Positions 1 to 9,277 of a DNA stretch of 14,299 bases are shown one piece after another; the stretch's first letter is position 1; each line of letters starts with the position of its first letter. A model generated the notes under the pieces. That model was not told where the DNA came from, did no database searches, and saw only the letters and a program-made list of their open reading frames with translations. The stretch is from Cylindrobasidium torrendii FP15055 ss-10 (Eukaryota > Basidiomycota > Agaricomycetes > Agaricales > Physalacriaceae), in assembly GCA_000934385.1 (NCBI GenBank), contig KN880867.1, forward strand, positions 1 to 14,299. The letters run 5' to 3'. A program made the translations under genes and the position numbers.

Positions 1-240
1 TGAACTCGGATTGAACTGGACAGTTCCAGTATGACGTCGTTTTATTTGCCTGTAGGCACTTCCCAAAAAGGGATGGCCTTGAACTCGGATTGACCTGGAC
101 ACTTGGGAATGACGTCGCTTGCTTTGCCTACAGGCATTTCCCAAAAAGGGATGGCCTCCAACTCGGATTGACCAGGACTCTTATTTCTGGGGCTGTGCAC
201 GATGACGTCGAGCATCCTAAAAAGGAGATGGCCTCAAACT
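1..240. repeat. Diverged tandem repeat, ~76-79 bp unit, three copies
   Basis: Three head-to-tail copies begin near positions 2, 81 and 159, and a fragment of a fourth begins near 235. Each opens with AACTCGGATTGA or a close variant, carries ATGACGTCG at 31-39, 109-117 and 202-210, and ends with GATGGCCT. Copies 1 and 2 are close; copy 3 is degraded in its middle. Between the TGACGTC site and the unit end, copies 1 and 2 can fold as AGGC / TCCC - AAAAA - GGGA / GCCT (54-79 and 132-157). The first copy may continue left of the window. No protein is likely here, because unit lengths are not a constant multiple of three. It lies beyond the 3' end of the chitin deacetylase gene. It could be a minisatellite, a transposon remnant or a regulatory array. 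Confidence 0.8.
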
Positions 241-362
241 GGTATTCGTGTAGAAAAGCCAACCGTAAAGGTTTGGCAATCACAAAAAAAATAAGTTCTC
301 AGTAAACGTCCTAGCAACAATAGTCCAAATCAGTCATAATCTTCATGCACAGTATCCGGCAT

Positions 363-1539
363 TCAGCACGTCCAAGAATCCTGCATAAATCCAAGTCGTC
401 AGTAGCTCGTTCTTGCGAAGAATTTAGACTACTCACATCGCGCGAGCCCCTCTTCCCCGTCTTGCTATACGCCGAAGCGCCCAAGCATTCGGCCACCGTG
501 ACAAGCTTGTATCCAGCCCCTTGTAATGTATCGATAGCCTGAGCCAGAACAACAGTCCTGAATGCACATTTGAGTCTCCAAAACCAGTTCTTGAGATGGA
601 TAAACGTACGAAGTAGTTTCGATGGTCTCGTGGCTCAGAATAAGGATGGGCGAGCCTGTTCCCGCTGCCTCGCCATACACGGCAAGACTCTCCTCCGGCG
701 ATGCACCCAGAGCATCACGAGTGCTAAGAACAAGTTGAGTATCATGTAAACCAGTACCAATGAAGCCAAAACGCACTCATAGTTCCAGTTCACAACAAGC
801 TGTCCATTCTCCGCGGCAGCTTCAAGCACAACGTCGTTCACGCTTCCAAATGCTAGTATCAAAACAATCAGCCCTGCCCTCTACGCTCAGAACGAAGCAG
901 AATACATACGTGGACGCATCATCGAAGGAACGACACCAATAATCTTCTCAAGCGCATCTACCCTCTCATCAGAATTACCACCCACAAAGAAAGCTCAAAA
1001 CCCTTACCATCGACCAGCGTGAGCTCCCGAAGGACATCACCCTTCCCAAGAGTCGCAAGGTCAGCGTGCGCCCAGGAATGAGAGGCAATCTGGTGTCCCT
1101 TGCCGTAGGCGTATTGGATGTGGTCGACAGAGGTATCATCGTAGATACACGCCCCATTCGCGCCATCTACCCTTTCCTGTGAGTCCTATGAAATAGATAC
1201 AAGTAGAGTCGACATACTAACGAAGAAAGTACCCTTCGCTTTCTTTGAGTCGAGAATGTCGACGATATCTTTGCTGGAAGTGGGCATTAGGACTGTGTTT
1301 TTATTTCTGTGGGTGCAGCAACATACGTGAATGCACCGGGACCATCATCCTGTCTCGAGGGTCAGCGACCCATGTTCAGCAGAAGGTGGGCATGTACGCA
1401 CAAAGGTAATAGCAGCAGTGTTCGGAACAGAGCACTGCGTTATGACACCGCCGCCCTGTCTACGCACGGGCGTGGCAGACACAAGGACAACGAACGCCAG
1501 AGACAAAGTGGCAATGGAGAACAACATAATTTCAACCAC
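363..1539 (-). CDS. Secreted chitin deacetylase (carbohydrate esterase family 4, NodB domain)
   Basis: It removes acetyl groups from chitin to give chitosan in the fungal cell wall. Exons (minus strand): 1539-1402, 1349-1327, 1273-1218, 1166-1008, 957-910, 852-777, 723-585, 538-437, 380-363; introns are 46-57 bp and all phases agree, giving 252 aa, the usual size of a single-domain fungal enzyme. Residues 1-22 look like a signal peptide (hydrophobic run ending near SAT-P). The CE4 motifs are present: TFDDGP at 45-50 (catalytic base D47, metal ligand D48), H102-SWA-H106 (metal ligands), RPPFG at 139-143, WNYDTRD at 163-169, and LSHE with H197. The protein ends with the family-typical AECLG and DSWTC. 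There is no Ser/Thr-rich tail or GPI signal, so it is probably released. Start alternatives are 1539 and 1527. Intron 7 could instead begin at 605, which is also in frame and loses seven codons. A TATA box lies at 1665-1672. Confidence 0.94.
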
Positions 1540-1664
1540 AAAAGAAATTGAAGAATAGAAAACAGCAAAAAGGGCGCTATAAGCAGAAGAAGAAGGCCCG
1601 AACCGACGCCAGAAAGTAGGAAGAAAGAAGATGTCGATGTTCTTACCCTCTCATTCTCACCGGG

Positions 1665-1672
1665 TTTTTATA
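1665..1672 (-). promoter_or_regulatory. Probable TATA box of the chitin deacetylase gene
   Basis: TATAAAAA reads on the minus strand about 125 bp before the start codon at 1539. Its position and match to the TATA consensus are reasonable for a fungal promoter. Transcription start is not visible from sequence. Confidence 0.5.
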
Positions 1673-1676
1673 CTTA

Positions 1677-1701
1677 CGAACATGTATCGACGAACATGTA
1701 T
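1677..1701. repeat. Twin direct repeat CGAACATGTAT beside the TATA box
   Basis: CGAACATGTAT occurs at 1677-1687 and again at 1691-1701, a 14-bp period. Each copy holds the palindrome ACATGT. On the minus strand the pair lies immediately upstream of the TATA box of the chitin deacetylase gene, where a transcription factor site would be expected. The factor is unknown. Confidence 0.55.
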
Positions 1702-2314
1702 ATGGGCGGCGATGCGCCAAGACGTTACGCTTCCCGAATCCCTTCAACACAGATAAGGCCAAGAAAATCCAGGATAGCCTTATCCAGAGAAATACACAGC
1801 CTACTGTGCGATTTGACGACACACAGTGTAAAGAATCGGGCAGCGCTGAGGGCCTGGGGTAGAACCAAGCACAGCGCCGAGGGACATGCTGCAAAGTTCA
1901 AGTCTCATCGTGTATTGCAGAATAAAGTGGCCGTACATCGAAACCAGGGCGGGCCGGAGCTACAGACAAATCGAGACAATGGCGCACCGTGGCACACAAG
2001 GGACAAACTCACCTCCAAGCAGCAAGCACGCCTGATGTTAACGGGCCCCAACAGGGAAGACGTAGCCGCACCAGATACACGAACATTCCAACTGGTCAGA
2101 ACGAGAGAGACTCAAGCAGCCACGTATATGTACAGACGAAGATACGAGAACGAAGACAAATTTGCACGAAGAAAAGTAGAAATATTAAGACGAAGAAACA
2201 CTAAGCATTCCATCCATTCAGGATCAATTCCGCCCACAAGTCCATCGTGATACACTGCTTGGAGGCCAATGCCAACGTCGGCATGGGTGCTCGACACGCC
2301 GGGGTAGGTGACCA

Positions 2315-4645
2315 CTACTCGATCTTCGCACCCTCGAGTTTCTCTGTCACACCCTCAACACCATCCGCCGCCGCCTTTTCCTCCGGGATACCCTGCCCGT
2401 CCCAGACACCCTGAATAAGGTTCATCGTGCTTTCTAAGCTCCTTCTCCTCGTACTTGGGCTGGTCATCGTGGTTCCCAAGCTCGCCTGGCGACCATGGCC
2501 ACGGCGGAATGGAGTCGCTGGCGTCGAGCCGCCAGGTGAAGGCGACCCTGACGCACTGCCGGTTGACGCTGTACGTGCATGTTTTGGCTGGTCCACGGAT
2601 CCATTGGATATCGCTGCCTCCAAGCTCTCCCGCACACCGTTGGCGACAACAGGTGTAGAGACTTCGACACCAGTCGGTGTCCCGGGCACAGAGTCTCGAA
2701 TGAGTTGTTTGCCCTCCTCGGAATCCGCATCGTACAGGTCGGGAGGCAGACGTTCGTTCTCGATATCGCTCTTGCGCCTAGAACATTGTCAGGGTGGAGG
2801 ACTACCAACTAGAAGGTAGACAACATACGCGTCATCGAAAGTGTTGATGGCTTCCTTGATACCTTCAACGCCGGCTGCCAGTGTCCCGTAGGGAAGCTGG
2901 TTAGTACCAGAGACGCTTTTGAGCTCAGACACCTTCTCTGATTCTTCACGGAGCAGAGCGAACACCCGCGCCATTCTACCCACGGCCAGAATTTTGCTCT
3001 TGATAGCCTTTCTCCTCTCGCCGGAGTCCTCAGATGCCACAGATGTGGGGGAGATGAGTTCTTCGTCACCGCTCTCTTCGAGTTCCTCCTTCGTACAGGT
3101 ATTGAGGACAGCGACCAGCATGTCGGTGACTATGAATCGGTCAGGCCCAAGGTCAATGATGCGGCCAGACACGACGCACTCTTCTCGCCCACGAACGGTA
3201 AGCTCCACGTAAAGACATCCATGAAGTTAGGAAGCCAGTACGGATGCGGGGAACAGTTGAACTGGCGGATGTTCATGACATTGCTCTCATACTTGAGAAC
3301 TGCTGCCTTGTTATTATAGACATCCAGGTAGTTTGGTGCAGAGAAGATGGTCATGACAGACGGGAATCCAGTCGTCTTCGTTTTGCGATACATGCGATAT
3401 CCGGCGTCTTGGGCTTCATGGGCCCGAATGATCGACAGAAGGTTGTTGCGCTCAAGGAACTGGCAGGCGGCCGTATAGCTGGAGGATCCTTAATCAGTGT
3501 TGTCAAGGCAGAGACGCAGGGGCACACGTACGTGAAGAAGTAGGAGCATCCACGGACATGGTTGTGGATGAAAGCATCGTTGGTTTTTTCTGTGCCGAAA
3601 TCCTCCACCGGGTCTGACCACAGAATGTCGCACATAAGACCATGGGTGGGTGGTTCGCGGAACCGGTCCAATGCCCGAATGTCATCAAGAGTGTTGAGCT
3701 CCGGTGAAAGGCCGCCGTGGATACAAAGAAACTGCTTGTTCAGCACGGCGGCGAGAGGGAGGGCACAGAAGGATTCCATACACGCGTCGTAGATGCGGTC
3801 GGAATATTTGTGCTTGCCTGCAGGCGCATTAGAAAACATGAATTACGGGCTTTGGATAACGCACATTCAAGTTTGAATGTAAAGTAGTCAGTCAAATGGC
3901 GACACTCGTGGTTCCCGCGCAAGAGGAAGAGGGTTTGAGGATACCAGATTTTGAGCGTCCATAGGTAGAGCACGCACTAGAATGGGGTCGTTTAGGAGGT
4001 TAGTAGGAAACAGGGTCGCCGCGCACCTCAATGCTGAAATAGCCACGGTCCACGTAGTCGCCCAGGAAAAGGTATCGTGTATCTGCTGGGCTGCCGCCAA
4101 CTTCGAAGAGTTTCATCAGGTCGTACTGGTGATGCAATAATGAGCGCGGTAGGGGCAACGACGACGCGAACGAACATATTGGCCATGAATATCCCCGCAT
4201 ACTACGCTCTAGTCGTCAGTAGGGCGGTCGAGGCGTCAGCGCGCCACGTACCGGTTATTGGTGCATCGACGTTGAGCACATTGGGCTCACGGCGCAAAAC
4301 ATCTGTCGCCCGCTCGATAATGAAAAGCGCTTGGTCCTCTGTCAGACGACCTTCTCTATAGAAGTGATTCTTGAGGAACGCGACGTCCGGCTTGGTGCGA
4401 TCCCGCCCTCCGTTGGCGAAAAACTGCTCAGGCGTCGGGACTTGCATGGCAGGTGCTTGAACCTGCAGAACACCATTTGGTCACCCATGCCGCCTCCACT
4501 TGCGGTGGTCACGTACGTCTTTAATAACACGCTCCTGCGTGCTGATAGACGTTCCATCCTCTAGCTTGTGCTGGGTAAAGTCGAGCTCTGGGACTTCATG
4601 CTTATCCTGGATCTGCTCAATCGCTTTCGCCAAGTGGGTATTCAT
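2315..4645 (-). CDS. Calcineurin catalytic subunit A (Ca2+/calmodulin-dependent Ser/Thr phosphatase 2B)
   Basis: Catalytic subunit of the cytosolic phosphatase that works with calcineurin B and calmodulin in calcium, heat and cell-wall stress signalling. Exons (minus strand): 4645-4517, 4462-4252, 4201-4176, 4125-4027, 3976-3865, 3817-3532, 3478-3180, 3129-2829, 2777-2315; introns 47-54 bp, phases all consistent, 641 aa, close to other basidiomycete homologues. Metallophosphatase motifs: GDIHGQY at 116-122, LGDYVDRG at 143-150, RGNHE at 175-179, H226 and H308. The calcineurin B-binding helix is at about 365-395, the calmodulin-binding segment at about 425-452 ([15 protein letters not shown]), and the autoinhibitory segment at about 482-500 (INTFDDA, then NERLPP), split by intron 8. 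A tail of about 140 residues rich in Ser, Thr and Pro follows. [11 protein letters not shown] at 413-423 resembles the serine-proline-rich region of filamentous fungal calcineurins. The start at 4645 is the only in-frame ATG; none lies upstream before stops. Confidence 0.97.
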
Positions 4646-5000
4646 CGTCGCGTGATTCGTCGTCAAGACCGTCAGTATGTAACGGTTCGAAAGGCGTGAG
4701 GGTCGGCGTTGAGCTTAGGCGCGATGATGGCAAGAGCCAAGATACGTGACCAAATTCAATGGCTGTGCAGATCGTGATCAAATGTGGCGTGCTCTACATT
4801 ACCCCAAAATCCCACACGCATTTCTGCTCATTGACATAACGCTAAGTGGTTGAGATTTTTTCTGTGAAGGAGGCAACCAGAAATGGGTGTCATTACTAAA
4901 GAATAATATTGTGGGACTTGCCACGAGGGAGACATGCGTCGAAGTTGATGAATGAAATCACAATCGCAGAACACGCGAACAATCTTGCGGCGCAACCACC
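4646..5000. promoter_or_regulatory. Shared divergent promoter region, calcineurin A / MYND protein
   Basis: Only 355 bp separate the start codons of the minus-strand calcineurin gene (4645) and the plus-strand MYND gene (5001). Both promoters and 5' leaders must therefore lie here. Short AT-rich patches occur around 4855-4915. I see no convincing TATA box, and open frames in this stretch have no recognisable product. Confidence 0.6.
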
Positions 5001-7105
5001 ATGCAGATGCAACACCAGACTTTCCACATCAAGCAGGGCATGTTTATTCCACCAGCCCACTGGGATGGGAAACTGCCGAGTAGCGCGACTTTTCGTCGAC
5101 TGATGGTACACTACCACGCCATGTATATCTTTTCAGCAATCCTAAACTTCCTTTCAGCAAAAGTCGATTGATGATGACTTGAATAGCATTCATGCGCTGG
5201 AGAAACTCGTCGAAACGTACGCCTGGTCTGGCTGGATGAATCAGAACACAGACGAGGTCAAGACCGTTGTCCTCGATGCTCTTTCATCCTCCCGTTTGTC
5301 TGACGCGCAGAGCGTTGCGCTTCGCCTTGGAGAGGATTCATGGAATGCCCCTATCTTCCGTGTCTGTTTACTGTGCTTGAGATTGTGCGCTACCGGGGCT
5401 TTCAAAATACCCTCAACTCTCCGCAAGCTGGGAGGACAAGTTGTTCGTTGGATAACTTTACTTTGTAGGACGCGGATCATCAGCCAAATAGATCAGGGAG
5501 CCAAAGAAGACTTAATCGCGCTCTTCGCCATTGTTTCTGCACAGCAAGACGGACTGGCTATCATTACGGAAAACGATCCCTTAGCCTTCCATGCTTTTCC
5601 CTCTCTGATGGTTACTACATTCTCGCATCAAGTCCACAAATTCACAGAACAAGCCTACTTGTATGCCTACAACCTGCTTTCGAGTATTCTGCAGGCGTAC
5701 TACCTGAAGCCGTCGCGCGTTGTCATTGAGGACGAATCCGTGGTCGCGGCCATGTTGGCGCACCCAAAGGAGACGGCAGACTTCTTTATGCACACATGGC
5801 GCTGGGCCTTCGGAGTGCTTGTTGGTCCGGGGACAGGGAGTGTTCGCCGCCATGCTTTCTTCCAGCTTCAATGCGTCCCGCTCCTGACATCGCTGCCAGA
5901 CATACGACGACATCTCGTCGAATGTGGTTTCATCGCAAGTATGTGCATCACTGCGCGGAAGATTGTGCGGGGTGAAGTCGAGGGCCCTTCAAACGTGTTC
6001 ACCATCCTCAGTATCATTCTCAACTTTCTGGTCAATCAGGTCAATCGTCCGAAGCATATGCGAGAGGCACTGGATGCCCACATCATATCGACTATACTGC
6101 GCATACCAGACATGTCGAGCTCAATAGCTACAGATATCCATATGTCTGTCCCACTGGAGAAATCGTGCTTTGGTTTCATGACAAAGTGCATGACCTATAC
6201 GCTCTTCCCAACGCTGCGCTCGTCTTTCAAGCGGTCAATTGTTCGTGTTGACGAGCTCGTCGATCGAGGTGCCATCACCTGGCGTGCCGACAACTGTTCA
6301 CGTATACAGAGGATGTATCTGCGCTGCATGATGGCAGTCAGCGAGCCGAATCGATATGACGGATGGAATAAAATTCCATGTTCAAATAGCAAGGTAGTTT
6401 CACCTGTTGTTTGTTCAACCCCTTGGCTGACGAAGGCCCACCCAGAGCTGCAAGAGTACTACCATTATTGGTGAATGCGCGCGATGTGAAGTCGCCAAAT
6501 ATTGCTCTGTTGCGTGTCAAAAGTCGCATTGGAAAACCAGCCACAAAACCACGTGCGGAATTATTCAGGCCCTCAAAAAGAGTAAGTACGCCATAATTGA
6601 ACGGCCTTTCCAGTAGGCTAAGGGAACGATAGGCAGCTGTGGGGATCTCGCGCCTTTGGATCTCTTCGACAATGTGGCTCTTCATTTTGCCTGCAAGCGC
6701 GCCATACTGAGCAGCATGGAAAGTGACACGTCTCTCAAACCCCGCCTGAGATCCCTGTTCGATTCTCGCGATATGTTTACTGGGCCATCAGTTCGCGACA
6801 CTCCCACAGTTCTGATCAATCTCTGGCCAAGTGGCTCACAGATGCTCTCAGTCCCGGTGGAATGCGAGCACGACATCAGTATAGTACGGTGCAGCGCATT
6901 GTTGGCCAGTCTCGACAATATCCGGAACATGAAATCCGGCGATGGTGAAGGATCCGTTCTTGAGACGGTGGAAGCGTTGCGTGCGGGTGGCCCGCCCGTA
7001 GCATTAATGGCTGGAGACTGGATGGGCATGATCACACCGCTGGGACAGTTGCTGAGCGATAGCCCAAGCTTTGAGGTGGAGATACGTGCGCGACCTGTAG
7101 ACTGA
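5001..7105 (+). CDS. MYND-type zinc finger protein, basidiomycete family of unknown function
   Basis: Exons: 5001-5105, 5158-6393, 6446-6581, 6633-7105; introns 51-52 bp with consistent phase, 649 aa. The start ATG sits in a strong context (CCACCATGC). The first exon adds 35 residues (MQMQHQTFH to TFRRLM). Residues 36-440 are a helical, Leu-rich region without a known domain, possibly armadillo/HEAT-like. The MYND finger is at about 443-484: C443, C449, C458, C461, C467, C471, H475, H480 and C484, in the pattern GECARC, KYCSVACQKSHW, H-x3-C. MYND domains bind zinc and mediate protein-protein contacts. About 165 residues follow, with no recognised domain. Without the third intron the frame would end at 6474, inside the finger, which supports the spliced model. 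The role is unknown; partner or transcriptional cofactor is a family-based guess. It is divergent from calcineurin A. Confidence 0.88.
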
Positions 7106-7495
7106 TTATGCCATGAATTCCTGTTTAACTATTTCTTAATACATAAATTCTTCCAAAGACAAGGCCATTAGCTATTTTGCAGACTGTGACGAGTTAGAGA
7201 CCTCTCCTGCGAAATTGAAAGCTGTGCGATTGAGGCAGAGTTCAGTCTGAGGCATTCTGTTACCAGCGCAGGCACCTCCAACGTGTCTGCGCTACTCGAA
7301 AGTCAAAGAATAAACGTATTTATATACGATTTCCACTCAGTTTTGCATTGCAACTTACCATTCGACTTATATATCAGCCCTTCGGCTGTTTGCTGATGGC
7401 GCATCTGATCGAAGCTCCACATGGGGCTATCGAGATATGCGACGCGGGGTGCGGGGTTTGGGGAGCGGTGCTTGCCTTCTTTCCACCACTGCGAA
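7106..7495. promoter_or_regulatory. Spacer with probable methyltransferase promoter
   Basis: This 390-bp stretch holds the 3' end of the MYND transcript and the promoter of the methyltransferase. AT-rich TATA-like elements occur at 7319-7326 and 7367-7374 (TTATATAT), the latter about 120 bp before the ATG at 7496. A perfect 5-bp hairpin CAGCC-CTTC-GGCTG lies at 7375-7388, probably near the transcript start. No gene is seen. Confidence 0.45.
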
Positions 7496-8682
7496 ATGGC
7501 TACCTTCGCCAAAAAAACGTTTGATGCGGCCAGCTACGCGTTGGCTCGTCCCAAGTACCCTCGAGCCCTCTTCGACCACATACTTTCGTACCACAAGACC
7601 GGCGTTCCCACCAACGTCCAAGGCTTTGAGGACGCTGCCCGTGAGCGTGCCGACAAGCTTAGGTGGCTGACACCCGGCTACGAGCGCGCGCTAGACCTCG
7701 GCTGCGGCACCGGCCAGGCGACAGTGGAGCTAACACCGTTCAAAAACGTTGTTGGAGTGGATCCTAGTGAGAAAATGCTTGAAGGCGCTAGGGCCCACGT
7801 CCTCGAGACACTCGGCCAAGGTGAGTACACGTTTGCCGTTGTAGATATCGTCTGACGGCGGCAGATGTTACTGACACCTTCCAATTCCACCAATCTGTCG
7901 CTGAGGAACTGCCGTTCATCGAGGATGGGTCTGTGGATCTGACCATTGCAGGTGCACATGAACTGTTCTATCATTATCTTCATCGACTGATATCTATCTT
8001 CAACAGCACAAGCTGTCCACTGGTTTGATTATGCCAAATTCTGGCCTGAGCTCGCCCGCGTCACCCGTCCTGGCGGTACTGCCGCGCTATGGGTGCGCAT
8101 GACGTAAATCGATATCTGCCCACTGCTCAATCTATCCTACAGGTCTACAGCGAATTCCGCCTCCCCAAGTATCCCGAGCTGGCACCCTTGATAACAGAAT
8201 ACCACCAAGGCTCTACCGCGCTTGGAAAGCACTGGGAGCAACCTGGCCGCTCCATCCTGAACAACCATCTTCTCGACGTTCCCGAGCCAGATGGCGAGCT
8301 TGGATTTGCACCCATCGACCGCGTGTACTTCATGGGCAAGTCTACATATCTCCTCACGGCCGCCTCACCGTCCCCAAGCTAATTTTACATCCCAGGTGGA
8401 TACTATCCTGAGCTTCCGCGGAAGAACACCTTCCCTCTCATTCTTCGCAAACAGGCAACCTGGGAGGGTCTTCGTGAATACCTCCGCACGTTCAGCTCCC
8501 TCCACGACTTCCTTGCGTCCCACCCTATGGACAAGAAGAATGCCCGCGGCGACATCGCAGAGCGCTTCATCCAATCCCTCATGGACTCTGCCTACCTCCA
8601 AGACAGGGTCAGGCCGAACCTCGACGACCCTTTGATGATTGAGTGGCCTGTCTCGCTGCTGTTGTTGAAGAAGCTTGCGTAG
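7496..8682 (+). CDS. SAM-dependent methyltransferase (class I, trans-aconitate/Crg1-like family)
   Basis: Transfers a methyl group from S-adenosylmethionine; the substrate is unknown. Exons: 7496-7820, 7865-7951, 8007-8092, 8143-8335, 8396-8682; 325 aa, all phases consistent. The start ATG at 7496 has a good context (GAAATGGCT) and begins MATFAKKTFDAASYA, the usual N-terminus of this fungal family. Motif I is ALDLGCGTGQATVEL at about 65-79, with the acidic residue of motif II in VVGVDPS at 85-91. The post-I region PFIEDGSVDLTIAAQAVHWF and the segment VTRPGGTAALW follow. The C-terminal part (REYLRTFSSL, IEWPVSLLLLKK) is also family-like. The fourth intron, 8336-8395, starts with GCAAGT instead of GT; no in-frame GT alternative exists. 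The family includes yeast Tmt1 and Crg1, but a small-molecule substrate cannot be assigned from sequence. Confidence 0.93.
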
Positions 8683-9277
8683 AGTGTACTCATATAGTAA
8701 TAATCTAAAGTGTTACTTTTGTTACAACAATTCATCTTCATTCATAGACGCAATAATTGCCCAAGATGGTGTGAATGAGGAGCGATGGTTCGATGAGCAA
8801 TGTGCGGCATTCTTGTTAAGGTATTTCTGCTGAGTCGGTGAGTTACTACGACAGGAGAATTTGCGCACGCGGATTGCATGCACAAGTAGAGGTCTTTCGA
8901 TAAATCAATCAAAGAGGAAAGCGGCAATTCAGGGCGACTGAGTCCGAACTGAGTACAGGTGAACTTGAGGTGAACCGGGAAGTTTGATGCGTTAAGCAGG
9001 GAACAGTGGCGGGAAATCCAAAAATTGTAGTGCTGAACTCGTCGTAATGGGACTCTTGATAGGATAGGATCTGTGCCATTTTTGCCTCTGTTGCAGGCTC
9101 CGGTACTGCAGTACTTGAACTCCAATGTGCTGGCAGCCCGTGATTGTCACATGACCGCAACACTATAGGTGTGCCAGGCTCGTGCGGGTGTATTTAGCTG
9201 TGTTACGAGTACAAGTCAAGGTTTACTTCGTACCATCACCATCGAAGTCTCAATATTCAATCATTGGACGGGACGGG
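8683..9277. other. Spacer between methyltransferase and F-box gene
   Basis: This 595-bp spacer holds the methyltransferase 3' end (AT-rich at 8690-8750) and the upstream region of the F-box gene. Minus-strand open frames across 8742-9163 show no domain, signal peptide or splice-linked continuation, so I call no gene. I see no RNA gene or repeat of note. Confidence 0.55.

Larger units (their letters stand above)
1540..2314. other. Spacer between chitin deacetylase (5' side) and calcineurin A (3' side)
   Basis: This 775-bp stretch holds the chitin deacetylase promoter (TATA box and twin repeats at 1665-1701) and the 3' untranslated sequence of calcineurin A. A 184-codon open frame runs on the plus strand from 1696 to 2250. 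Its product is an Arg/Lys/Thr-rich string without a recognisable domain, so I do not call it a gene. I see no RNA gene or mobile element. Confidence 0.6.

Noticed and set aside
90..305. 71-codon open frame across the tandem repeats
   Set aside because: It starts at a non-ATG codon or within repeat sequence, unit lengths vary out of frame, and the product is not recognisable.
1696..2250. 184-codon plus-strand open frame between chitin deacetylase and calcineurin A
   Set aside because: No domain; basic low-order composition; it overlaps the chitin deacetylase promoter and the calcineurin 3' flank.
2427..2819. Plus-strand frame of 130 codons
   Set aside because: It lies antisense to the last calcineurin A exon, whose reading is supported by family motifs.
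6758..6775. tRNA-like T-loop GTTCGATTC
   Set aside because: It is inside the MYND gene's last exon and no cloverleaf arms surround it.
8742..9163. Overlapping minus-strand frames of 127 and 84 codons
   Set aside because: No recognisable domain, and both sit in the spacer upstream of the F-box gene.
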